This document shows positions 35,109 to 43,055 of a DNA stretch of 64,000 bases, in pieces. Every line of letters begins with the position of its first letter. Position 1 is the first letter of the stretch. The DNA comes from Sphaerisporangium siamense. Its GTDB lineage: Bacteria; Actinomycetota; Actinomycetes; Streptosporangiales; Streptosporangiaceae. The notes beneath the pieces are model-generated. The model was not told where the DNA came from. It did no database searches and saw nothing but the letters and a program-made list of their open reading frames with translations. The position numbers and the translations under genes were made by a program. Where the stretch lies: positions 620,001 to 684,000 of the forward strand of contig NZ_JACHND010000001.1 in assembly GCF_014205275.1 (NCBI RefSeq). Reading direction: 5' to 3'.

Positions 35109-35556
35109 CGGACCTCCCATGAGTCTCTTCGCGGCCGTGGCTGCCCGCCGCCTCGGCTCGTCGCGCACAACGAGAGTCCCTCAAACGACCAGGGGAAATG
35201 GCTCCCGAGCGACGTTCTGTGGATAGATCCGCCACAGTCACGCGTGCCTGTGGACAACCACCACGGGGAAGCTCCCTAGGAGCCGCCGCCTCGGCTGCCG
35301 GCCGGGTCCAGGGACCGCATCGACGACCGCCCCGCGGCCTCGCGCCCGCGCAAGAAGAAGAACCCACTCGACGCACCGACGACGGCTTTGCCGTGTTGTC
35401 CCGACCGGACGAGGCTTGACCTGTCACCGCAGGGAGCCTGACGTGTGCAGAAGTCTGTCGTCGCCACCCTTCTTCGGCTTCACGTCGATCAGCCGGATCG
35501 CAAGGTGGAGCGTCTACCACCCGCCGATCCCGCAGGTGGGCTGTGCTTGCCGGGGT
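35109..35556. other. 448-bp gap between tadC and the DUF4244 pilin gene
   Basis: No gene is supported. It contains a perfect actinomycete DnaA box TTGTCCACA on the minus strand (35249-35257) and a near match CTATCCACA (35218-35226) 31 bp away. The pilin gene promoter must also lie here, since pilin genes are usually expressed more strongly than assembly genes. Confidence 0.45.
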
Positions 35557-36327
35557 TCAGTCGTGAAAGACCTGTGCGGCGAGTCCGGCGACCACGGGGA
35601 TGATCCCGAGGAAGACGAAGGCGGGAAGGAAGCAAAGGCCCAGTGGTGCGACGACCTGGACGCCGACGCGCCGAGCGGCGGCCGACGAGGCGGTCCGGAC
35701 TTCGTGGCGTGCGTCGTCGGCGAGCCTCGCCAGAACGTCGGCGACGGGGGCTCCGCTGAGCGCCGCGCGTGTCATCCCTCGCGCGAGAGCGGCCAGCGAA
35801 GCTTCACGCTCCAGGGCCTGCCACGCGTCCTCCGGCCGGGCGCCGAGCCTCAACTGTCCATTGACCCGTGCCAGTTGCTCGCCGAGAGGACCGCGAATCG
35901 CCTCTGCCGTGGCCTCTACGGCACCGCCGATGGGCTGACCTGCCTTCAAGCAGGCGACCATCAGGTCGAGGGCGTACGGGAGGTCGGCGACGATGCGTCG
36001 TTCACGCCTGCGGGCATCGCCCGGCTTCCGGCGACGCGCCATGATCGCCGCCACGGCACCGACGACCGCGCCGACCGGCAACCCTGGCCAGACACCGGCG
36101 AAGAGCAACCCCCCGAATGCGGCCCCGGCCACCGTCACAGCGTCCCGTACTCCTAGAGATCCACGGTTCGGAGGAGGGTTCCCATCCTGATCCGCGAACG
36201 ACTCGTCACCTCGTTCCAGACCGTGAGACCCACTCCGCAGCCGGGCGAGCCGGTCCGCAGGATCCCACGCCCCGACCGCGAACCAGCCCGCCAACCCCGC
36301 CAGCCCAACAGCCACAAGAATCCCCAT
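35557..36327 (-). CDS. tadC: Tad pilus platform protein TadC (type II secretion F domain)
   Basis: About 256 residues with N-terminal membrane helices (GILVAVGLAGLAGWFAVG, GAAFGGLLFAGVWPG, AVVGAVAAIMARRR), the cytoplasmic F domain (IVADLPYALDLMVACLKAGQPIGGAVEATAEA, LGARPEDAWQAL, GAPVADVLARLADDAR) and a C-terminal hairpin of two helices (VQVVAPLGLCFLPAFVFLGIIPVVAG). It forms the inner-membrane platform with TadB. ATG 36327; a GTG directly before it is possible. Confidence 0.92.
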   Translation of the reverse strand: MGILVAVGLAGLAGWFAVGAWDPADRLARLRSGSHGLERGDESFADQDGNPPPNRGSLGVRDAVTVAGAAFGGLLFAGVWPGLPVGAVVGAVAAIMARRRKPGDARRRERRIVADLPYALDLMVACLKAGQPIGGAVEATAEAIRGPLGEQLARVNGQLRLGARPEDAWQALEREASLAALARGMTRAALSGAPVADVLARLADDARHEVRTASSAAARRVGVQVVAPLGLCFLPAFVFLGIIPVVAGLAAQVFHD

Positions 36328-36573
36328 CACCCATCCCCCGAGATCACACCGCCGACCGCCCCCACCACACGCCACCCCGCCCCAGCCCTCCCGCCCTCCA
36401 AGAGCAGGACCGTCCTGTACTCCCGGCACAGCGCATATCGCATCTCTCGCCACCCACTCCGGACACCTTGCGCCCCTGTTCTGCGGGTTGGATCGCCCTC
36501 GGGCAGACGAGTTGAGTAGAGCTTGTGATCATGGACGGTGCTCTACAGGCGCTTCTTGAGGTGGTTCCTGTTG

Positions 36574-37326
36574 TCATATGGCCGTCTGTTGCGCTCGGGC
36601 TGCGAGCCAGGTCGTCCACCACAAGCCTGTGACGTCCAGCGCCACACCCACCACGAGGCAGGCGAAGCCGGCCGGGCCGCCGAAGAGGAACGACAGCGGG
36701 TGGAGGCCCAGGCCGGCGGCGAGCAGCAGACCCAAGGCCGGAAGCCCGGCGAGAAGGCGCGCGGTCGAACGGGGACCCGCCAACTGGGCCGTGACCTCGG
36801 AACGGTGGCCTTCCGCCTCTCGCAGCGAGGTGCCCAGCCGGTCGATCAGGGCGGCCAGCCCACCACCGACGGTCAGGCTAACCCGCCAGCATGCGGCGAG
36901 GCGCAGAAGCCCCTCACCGCCATGGTCGGGGGCCGCACGCTCCAGGGCCGCGGCGACGTCCCCGCCATCGCGGGCGATCGCGACCACCGGCCGGAGCACG
37001 CCGGGGTCCGGCGGGTCGAGGTAGGAGACGGCACGGGCGAGAGCTTCCCCCGGAGTGCGACCGGTGGACAGTTCCGCCACAAGCCCCTGGCACAGCTCGA
37101 TCGAGACCCTTCGCCACGCGGCGGCCCGCCGTGCACCCTCAGACCACCGGACAATCCTCGCCGGACGCGCCCATGACCACCGCTTCGGCACACCGTCCGC
37201 GCGCAGCAGTCCCCGCAGACGAACGACCTCCCCGGACGGCCCACTCCACACCAGTGCGGCGACCACGCCCAGAACCACCGCGACAGACAACACGTCCAAC
37301 TCCTCACCCAACGAGCCGACCATCAT
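36574..37326 (-). CDS. tadB: Tad pilus platform protein TadB (type II secretion F domain)
   Basis: A 250-residue paralogue of TadC in the same F-domain family: ELCQGLVAELSTGRTPGEALARAVSYLD, GGDVAAALERAA, LAACWRVSLTVGGGLAALIDRLGTSLREAE and terminal membrane helices (ARLLAGLPALGLLLAAGLG, GFACLVVGVALDVTGLWW). It pairs with TadC at 35557. The start is taken at 37326; an adjacent Met and internal starts are possible. It is separated from tadA by 311 bp, longer than usual. Confidence 0.9.
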   Translation of the reverse strand: MMVGSLGEELDVLSVAVVLGVVAALVWSGPSGEVVRLRGLLRADGVPKRWSWARPARIVRWSEGARRAAAWRRVSIELCQGLVAELSTGRTPGEALARAVSYLDPPDPGVLRPVVAIARDGGDVAAALERAAPDHGGEGLLRLAACWRVSLTVGGGLAALIDRLGTSLREAEGHRSEVTAQLAGPRSTARLLAGLPALGLLLAAGLGLHPLSFLFGGPAGFACLVVGVALDVTGLWWTTWLAARAQQTAI

Positions 37327-37637
37327 GATCCAGACCCCGGCAGCAGGAGCCGTCAGGCAGGTCCAATCCGCCCACTCCCTTCACAGACCCTCCAAGCTGC
37401 CGCGAAGGAAGTGATTACGCCGATCGCATCCGCGCTCTCTCCCCCATAGACCGCCATCCGAGAGCCCAGCTTCGAGTGATTCCGAGCGCCAAGCCCGCTC
37501 CCGGCCCCCTCCTGGCCCGTTCGAGTTTGCTCCGCTGTAGGCCACCATCCGAAAACCCAGCCTCGGACCGAACCGGTCCCGCCGGTCACGCCCTCATTCC
37601 TGCCGCCACTTCACGTACCGCTATCTCAGGTGCTCCT
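37327..37637. repeat. 311-bp tadA-tadB gap containing a 91-bp-spaced direct repeat
   Basis: No gene. 37447-37476 and 37538-37567 are similar 30-bp segments (TAG-CC-CCATCCGA-A-CCCAGC-TCG) 91 bp apart. The repeats suggest a local duplication that widened this normally compact junction. Confidence 0.5.
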
Positions 37638-38792
37638 TTAGGGAGTGGTGGGGGCTTGGGCGCGTAGGGAGGGAAGCGCGGGGCCGGGGGTGGGTGGGCC
37701 GTTGGCGGGGAAGGTCAGGGCTGGGGTGATCTCGATCAGGCCTGAGGGAGCCCGCTCGACCGTGCAGATCTCTGCGACTCGGCGTCGTCCGCCGCCGGGG
37801 TCGCGGACCACGTGGATCACCGCATCAAGGGCCGCCGCGATCTGACTGTGGACGGCCTCGCGAGTGAGCCCGGCGGCGCAGGCGAGGGCTTCCAGCCTCG
37901 CCGGGACGTCGGCGGGGTTGTTGGCGTGCAAGGTGCCGCAGCCGCCCTCGTGGCCGGTGTTCAAGGCACCCAGGAGGTCGACCACCTCGCTGCCGCGGAC
38001 CTCCCCTACGACCAGCCGGTCGGGGCGCATGCGCAGGGCTTGGCGGACCAGGTCGCGCAACGTGACCTCGCCGACGCCCTCCAGGTTGGACGGGCGTGTC
38101 TCCAGGCGGACGACGTGCGGGTGGAGCGGGCGCAGTTCTGAGGAGTCCTCCACAAGGAGCAGCCGCTCGCCCGGATCGGCGAGGGACAGCATGGCGGAGA
38201 GAAGGGTGGTCTTCCCGGTGCCGGTGCCGCCGGTCACGAGGAAGGCGAGGCGTGCGGCGATGATCGCGCGTACGGCGGCGGCGCCAGGGCCTGGGACCAG
38301 TTCCTCCAGCGTGAACGACCGGCGGGGCGGGAGCCTGAGGGATACGCACGTTCCTTCGGGGGCCACTGGCGGAAGGATCGCGTGCAGGCGTACCCCGCCG
38401 GAGAGGCGCGCGTCCACGTATGGGCAGGCGTCGTCCAGGCGCCGCCCGGCCGCCGCGGCGAGCCGCTGGGCCAGCCGCCGGACCTCGTCCTCGGAGGAGA
38501 ACACCACCGGCGTGCGGCGCAGGCCGTGGCCGTCGTCGACCCAGACCTCGCGGGCGCCGTTGACGAGCACGTCGGTGACGTCCGGCTCGGCCAGCAAAGG
38601 CTCCAGCGGGCCCGCGCCGATGAGGTCTGCCCGCAGGGCGCGCGCCACCGCGAGGACCTCGGCGTCGCCCAGCACGGCCCGTTCGGCGCGCAGCGCGGCC
38701 GCGACCTGGGCCGCGGTGGGCTCCGCCGCCGTCCTGGCCAGGCGCACCCTCACCGCCTCGACGAGCTCGGGCGGCACGTTCACCCGGCTCAT
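37638..38792 (-). CDS. tadA: Tad pilus/type IV secretion ATPase TadA (CpaF)
   Basis: A 384-residue secretion ATPase powering pilus assembly: N-terminal domain with LIGAGPLEPLLAEPDVTDVLVNG, Walker A GGTGTGKTT, Asp box LLLVEDSSEL, Walker B MRPDRLVVGEVRG and His box GGCGTLHANNP. Length and motifs are normal. ATG 38792 overlaps the ssd stop by 4 bp. It is the second gene of the ssd-tadA-tadB-tadC order common in actinobacteria. Confidence 0.96.
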   Translation of the reverse strand: MSRVNVPPELVEAVRVRLARTAAEPTAAQVAAALRAERAVLGDAEVLAVARALRADLIGAGPLEPLLAEPDVTDVLVNGAREVWVDDGHGLRRTPVVFSSEDEVRRLAQRLAAAAGRRLDDACPYVDARLSGGVRLHAILPPVAPEGTCVSLRLPPRRSFTLEELVPGPGAAAVRAIIAARLAFLVTGGTGTGKTTLLSAMLSLADPGERLLLVEDSSELRPLHPHVVRLETRPSNLEGVGEVTLRDLVRQALRMRPDRLVVGEVRGSEVVDLLGALNTGHEGGCGTLHANNPADVPARLEALACAAGLTREAVHSQIAAALDAVIHVVRDPGGGRRRVAEICTVERAPSGLIEITPALTFPANGPPTPGPALPSLRAQAPTTP

Positions 38793-40081
38793 CCCGGCTC
38801 CCCACGGTGATCAAAAACGCCGTGGCGCGAGGGCCGGCCGGTGGAGTGACGTGCGGTCCCGGCGGTGAGTGGCCATGGCGTAGGGGTGGTGAGCCGGCGT
38901 GAGGTCTCGTTCAGGAGAGGGCGGCCCGAGCCTTCCGCGACGCGGCGGCGTGAGCTCTCGCTTCTCAGTGAGTCCGAGGGCTCGGTCGTGCGATGGCGTG
39001 CGCTCTCGGGCTTTGAAGAGTTCGGACGGTTGGTGGGGTGGTGGGCTGAGATGCGGGGGGTTAGGTAGGTGGTACAGAAGCGGGCTAGAGGGGTGCGGGG
39101 GGTTAGGGGCGGGGCGTCGCCGCGGTTGAGGGCTTCGGAGACGCCTCGTTGGTCGGGGAGGACGCCTGCGCAGGGGATGCCGAGGGAAGTGGAGATGACG
39201 TCCGGGTGGAGAGTGCCCGCGCGGGCGACGGCCGCGACGGTTGAGGTGTGCCGGCGCAGTTCGATCAGGACCTGGGAGGCCGCGAGGACGCCTCTGACGT
39301 CGGCGGGGACGAGAAGCAGGGTGGAGGCCGCTCGGGAGAGCGCCTCGGCCGCCGCGGGGCCGATGTGGCGGGGCAGGTCGACGACGATCAGGTCGCAACC
39401 GCGGTGGGCGGCTCCCAGGACGGCGCGCATGGCCTCCGGCGGGATGGGCGGGGACTCGCCGCGGTGCCAGGACAGCACGGTGAGCTCTCCGAACGTCGGC
39501 AGCGCCTTCTGCAGCGCGGCGAAGCTGACCCTGCCCTCGCGCTCCGCGATGTCGGGCCATCGGGCGCCGGTGGCCTGTTCCTGGCCGAGGACGACGTCGA
39601 TGCCGCCGCCGAGCGGATCGGCGTCGATGAGAAGGCTGCGCAACCCTCGCCGTGAGCCCCAGAGCGCGAGGGACGCGGCGAGCACGCTGGCGCCGGAGCC
39701 GCCGCGTCCGCCGATGACGCAGATGGTCTCTCCGGCTCTGGCCGAGGGCTCGGACGCTTCCGCGAGCTCGTCCACCAGGCGCCTTTCCTCGGACGGCAGC
39801 CGAAGCAGTTCCTGGGCGCCGACGGCCACGCATCTTCGCCAGACCGCGGGGTCGTCCGAGGCGCGGGTCACGAGCAGCACGCCTGGCCGGGAAGGCGGGC
39901 CGGTGGCGGCGAGAGCGTCGGCGGCGTCGGCTCCCACGACCACGAGCGGGGCGTGTTTCCAGTACGGGCGGGCGTGCGCCGCCGCGTGCGCCACGTCGAT
40001 CTCGACGCCGGCCGCGGCGGCGACGCGCAGCAGATCGTCGAGCAGTTCCTGGTCTTCGGTGATCACCAGTGGGCGGTGCAT
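38789..40081 (-). CDS. ssd: septum-site-determining protein Ssd (CpaE/MinD-like)
   Basis: A 430-residue MinD/CpaE-family protein. Residues 1-110 resemble a receiver-like domain without its phosphorylation residues. The ATPase domain starts at CVIGGRGGSGAS (deviant Walker A) with LLIDADPLGGGIDVVLG and LIVVDLPRH. In mycobacteria Ssd affects septum placement, and in tad loci the CpaE-like member positions the pilus. ATG 40081 follows GGAAGGGAAGGA. The last 95 residues are an unusual Ser/Arg/Pro/Thr-rich tail that looks disordered and extends beyond the normal family end. Confidence 0.9.
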   Translation of the reverse strand: MHRPLVITEDQELLDDLLRVAAAAGVEIDVAHAAAHARPYWKHAPLVVVGADAADALAATGPPSRPGVLLVTRASDDPAVWRRCVAVGAQELLRLPSEERRLVDELAEASEPSARAGETICVIGGRGGSGASVLAASLALWGSRRGLRSLLIDADPLGGGIDVVLGQEQATGARWPDIAEREGRVSFAALQKALPTFGELTVLSWHRGESPPIPPEAMRAVLGAAHRGCDLIVVDLPRHIGPAAAEALSRAASTLLLVPADVRGVLAASQVLIELRRHTSTVAAVARAGTLHPDVISTSLGIPCAGVLPDQRGVSEALNRGDAPPLTPRTPLARFCTTYLTPRISAHHPTNRPNSSKPESARHRTTEPSDSLRSESSRRRVAEGSGRPLLNETSRRLTTPTPWPLTAGTARHSTGRPSRHGVFDHRGEPG

Positions 40082-40246
40082 GGGTCCTTCCCTTCCTGCG
40101 GTGGAGGACCACTGTGCGCGCTCGCACGCCCACCCAAGGCTCCCGAACTGGATTCTGTGGATAACGTGCCAGGTCTCAGCCCATGCCGTGCCGTGCCGTG
40201 CCGAGCTGGGCAGGGCAAGGCAGGGCCGAGTGCGTGGGCGCGCCCC

Positions 40247-40412
40247 CGGCTGGGTGGGGCCGAATGCTGGGCGAAGGTCCACCGGGTTAGGCGGAGCCGA
40301 GCAAGGCGGGACCGGGTGCTGGGCGCTCCGGCTGGGCGGGGCCGGGTGCTGGGCGAGACCCGACTGGGTTGGGCGGAGCCGGGCAGGGTGGGCGGAGCAA
40401 GGCGGGACCGAG
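40247..40412 (+). repeat. two-copy G-rich tandem repeat, 82-bp period
   Basis: Copies start at 40247 and 40329. Each opens CGGCTGGG-GGGGCCG--TGCTGGGCGA and continues through CGGGTT-GGCGGAGCCG and AAGGCGGGACCG. The copies differ by point changes and a short insertion in the second. Upstream is a short (TGCCG)n run at about 40184-40204. It is non-coding in appearance. Confidence 0.65.
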
Positions 40413-40635
40413 CCTGGCGTGGGAAAGCACCACCGTAATCACTGGAGCTGTGGACCGGATACCGGTGACCGGGGGCCCATGGGGCGGATACCCGGCGAGG
40501 GGCCAGTGGGGCACGTATCGACGAGGCGCGCCTGGGAGCGGGGCGATGGCCGGGGGCGGTGGATCCGGTGCCTGGGGGTGGTCCTGGGGCGGAAGTGTCG
40601 CAGGGGAGGAACGGAGGGAAACGGGGGAGAAAAGA

Positions 40636-40678
40636 GGCGACCCCCGCCGGGGGGGGGGGGGGGAGAGCGGGGGTCGCC
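40636..40678. repeat. 12-bp perfect stem with a G15 loop
   Basis: GGCGACCCCCGC (40636-40647) pairs perfectly with GCGGGGGTCGCC (40667-40678), and the loop holds 15 consecutive G (40649-40663). G-tracts also precede it, so alternative G-quadruplex folds are possible. The homopolymer length may be unreliable in any assembly. Confidence 0.7.
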
Positions 40679-41243
40679 AACCGGTCCGGCTCCGGGGGGG
40701 TAGAGCCGGTCCCGTTTCAGAAGAAAGTTTTCAGTCCGCGGAGACTGCGGCGCGGCACGGGAAGGTCAAAACTTTCCCAAGACCGTTCGCCACAGTCATG
40801 TGGACACCCACGTATGGTGCCCGATGAACTCAAGTTTCGTCGAGGAGCAATCTCTGATTTCCACTAGTTTTTTTCAGCCGTAGCGATGCGGCTACTGGAA
40901 GTACGCGAAAATCGGCCCCACCCGCCGTCATCACCGACGGTGATCAGAGACGTTTCACTGGCGCCTGTCAGGAGCCCGGCGAATCCCCCGGGGCGGCCGG
41001 ACGGCCGGCGGAACCCGCGTACCCCGCTCCGGGGGCGCGGCAACGCCAGGAGTCGGTAAAGGTCTTGCTCCGAGGGGTTCCCATCAGGTCGAATCCGACG
41101 TACAAAGGTGGCACGGACCATGTGTCCGAGTACGTCAGCCGGGTACCCACGCGCGACCAGCCGCGGGAGGCGTGTCGAGACGGGCTTGACCCGCTCCGAC
41201 TGATTCAAGGTGCACGCTTGGTAACCCGGTGTGGCGTACTGGC

Positions 41244-41271
41244 AACGGCGTCCCACACACGGGACGCCGTT
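41244..41271. terminator. terminator-like hairpin
   Basis: AACGGCGTCCC (41244-41254) pairs perfectly with GGGACGCCGTT (41261-41271), with a 6-nt loop ACACAC. No gene ends nearby on the plus strand. It may end an unrecognised transcript. Confidence 0.5.
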
Positions 41272-41544
41272 CGCTTCGTCTGAGGCCGTGTTAGGACACC
41301 CCTCGTGACGGGAAACCTTCCTGTGGGCCACCAATCGTCTCCGAATACTCGCCGCACGCCCGACGTCACGGCGGGAAATTCTTCGCCGCGACCCGCCAGC
41401 CGGGCGGCGAACGGCGTCGCGGCGGCCCTGGAAACCGAAATGCCGGTTACGGGCCGATCAGCTGACAGCTTCGGAACGACCCGTACACACCCCCAATGAT
41501 CCGATCGATCACCCCGGGAGAACGCCCCCCGGACCCCGGCTCGA

Positions 41545-42333
41545 TCACCCGCGCTGGAGGGCCTCGCAGACGGCGACCGACTCGCGCACGCCCAGCCGGA
41601 CGGCCTCCGCGCAGTGCCGCACCCAGCCGGCGACCCCTTCCGAGGTGCCCTTCAGGTAGCCCCGCAGGCTCTCCCCGTAGGACTCCCCCAGCTCGACGTG
41701 ACCGGCCTCGACCACGACGAGGGACTTGGGGTCCAGGCCGAACTCGACCAGCGTGAGGCGCTCGGCGGCCCTGGCGACGATGCCGTCCGCCGTCCCGAAC
41801 GGGCGGAGCACCGCGATCTCGGCGTGCGCGATCGCGGCGAGCACCAGCGCGGGGGCCTCCGTCGGCGTGGTGATCAGCTGGACGAGGGAGGCGACGCGGG
41901 CCGCGGCGGCCTCGGCGCCGGGGGCGGGGCCGAGGCCCTGGAGATCCGACGTCGCGGGGCCGGTGCGCGGGCGTCCGAGCGCATCCTCGCCGGCGACGAC
42001 CCCGGCGGCGGCCAGCATGTGCAGCCGCGCGAGAACCTGCCGCGGCGCGGTCCGCCAGGTCGCCCCGAGGCGTCCCACTTCGGCGGACACGCGCAGCGCC
42101 CCCTGGGCGAGCGCCTGCCCGGCCTCCCCGGAGCGCAGCGTCTCCAGCGGGACGTCGTCGCCTTCGAGGGCAGCGGAGGCGCGGGCGCCGCGCAGGGCCG
42201 ACTCCGCGGAGACCTCTGGCCTGCGGCGGCGCAGGACGCGGTGGCCGTACAGCCGGTCGACCGCGGCGCGTGCCTCCTGGACGGCCTCGGGGACGCCGGG
42301 GAGCCCGGCGATGACTGCCAATGGGTCGCTCAC
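41545..42333 (-). CDS. Fic-like protein with degenerate catalytic motif
   Basis: About 262 residues, all-helical. An N-terminal stretch ESALRGARASAALEGDDVPLE recalls the Fic inhibitory or adaptor helix (SS-IEG type), and HAEIAVLRPFGTADGIVARAAERL aligns with the Fic core HPF-DGNGR--R, but the catalytic His is replaced (LRPF) and GNGR is TADGIVAR. AMP-transfer activity therefore seems lost or altered. GTG 42333 is used; GGGAGG lies unusually close, so the start is uncertain. It is divergent from acs. Confidence 0.75.
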   Translation of the reverse strand: MSDPLAVIAGLPGVPEAVQEARAAVDRLYGHRVLRRRRPEVSAESALRGARASAALEGDDVPLETLRSGEAGQALAQGALRVSAEVGRLGATWRTAPRQVLARLHMLAAAGVVAGEDALGRPRTGPATSDLQGLGPAPGAEAAAARVASLVQLITTPTEAPALVLAAIAHAEIAVLRPFGTADGIVARAAERLTLVEFGLDPKSLVVVEAGHVELGESYGESLRGYLKGTSEGVAGWVRHCAEAVRLGVRESVAVCEALQRG

Positions 42334-43055
42334 GCCTCCCGACCCTACCTGCGGGTAAACGGGGCGCTCCGGCACCCCCGGCGCGTAGCCCGAAATGCCC
42401 CTTATCCGGACCCGGCCAAGGCCCAAAACCCCAATGTCCCCACTGGCCCCCGAATTCCCGAACGGGACCCCTTGGCGCAACAGACCCGACTTGCCATGAC
42501 ATGCCATGAAGTGCCCCAGATGGCCATCTGTCACACTGAGATCACCCTGGACGAAGCCGCGTCCCACCGAGAGCGACCCTCTCCAAGACGCCCTGCGCGC
42601 CGACAGAAGAAGAGCCCACCTCATCTCTACCTACGGGTAACCTCGGACCGGACACCCTCCGGCCACACCGCTACCCGCCAGTAGGCTTTGACGCAGGTCA
42701 ACACAGGGTCAAGGCGTCGCCGACACAAGCCGTCGGATGTGTGGACCGGTTCACAAGACCGCATGGAACAGCCCAAGAGACACATGATCCGCGAATCGGC
42801 AAGACCGCTCGGCGCGCGGTTCGCGCCGTTCAACGAACGGCGCGGAGAAAGCCCCGGGTCCGCATGGTATTTGTCATTGGATATCATTCCCACAACGAAT
42901 CCGCTGCTTTTGTGACTCTTGGTTAAGTCCTTTGTGAAGTGCGCGTGCCCGGTGACGGCCCGCCACCGCCCGTCCGTCCCTCTTGTCCCCACAGCCTCGA
43001 GACTGGTGGAGTGGGAACCAGCCGTATCGAGCAAGGCCATGTGAAGGAGTACGTT
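42334..43055. promoter_or_regulatory. 722-bp regulatory region between the Fic-like gene and acsA
   Basis: No gene is supported. TACCTGCGGGTA (42346-42357) and TACCTACGGGTA (42628-42639) are near-identical imperfect palindromes, and a degenerate inverted version TACCCGCCAGTA is at 42672-42683. A CRP-like site is at 42740-42755. From 42860 to 42940 the sequence is AT-rich and contains the likely acsA promoter. Confidence 0.5.
42740..42755. promoter_or_regulatory. CRP-like binding site upstream of acsA
   Basis: TGTGGACCGGTTCACA differs by one base from the TGTGA-N6-TCACA consensus used by CRP. A crp gene is at 50669 in this window, and acs genes are CRP-controlled in other bacteria. The site is about 300 bp from the acsA start. 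Confidence 0.45.

Larger units (their letters stand above)
40082..41544. other. 1463-bp G-rich region without a confident gene
   Basis: This is the longest gap in the window. It holds a perfect TTATCCACA DnaA box on the minus strand (40156-40164), a tandem 82-bp repeat (40247 onward), clustered G-tracts (40600-40680), a G15 hairpin, a 9-bp inverted repeat GAAAGTTTT/AAAACTTTC (40723-40731 and 40768-40776) and a terminator at 41244-41271. A 156-codon minus-strand frame (40864-41334) is open, but the terminator lies inside it and it has no recognisable protein features. Confidence 0.5.

Noticed and set aside
34996-35520. Long minus-strand frame between tadC and the pilin gene
   Set aside because: It overlaps the well-supported DUF4244 gene in another frame and has Arg/Gly-rich shadow composition.
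40864-41334. 156-codon minus-strand frame
   Set aside because: A perfect 11-bp terminator-like hairpin lies inside it, no start has a ribosome site, and the composition is not protein-like.
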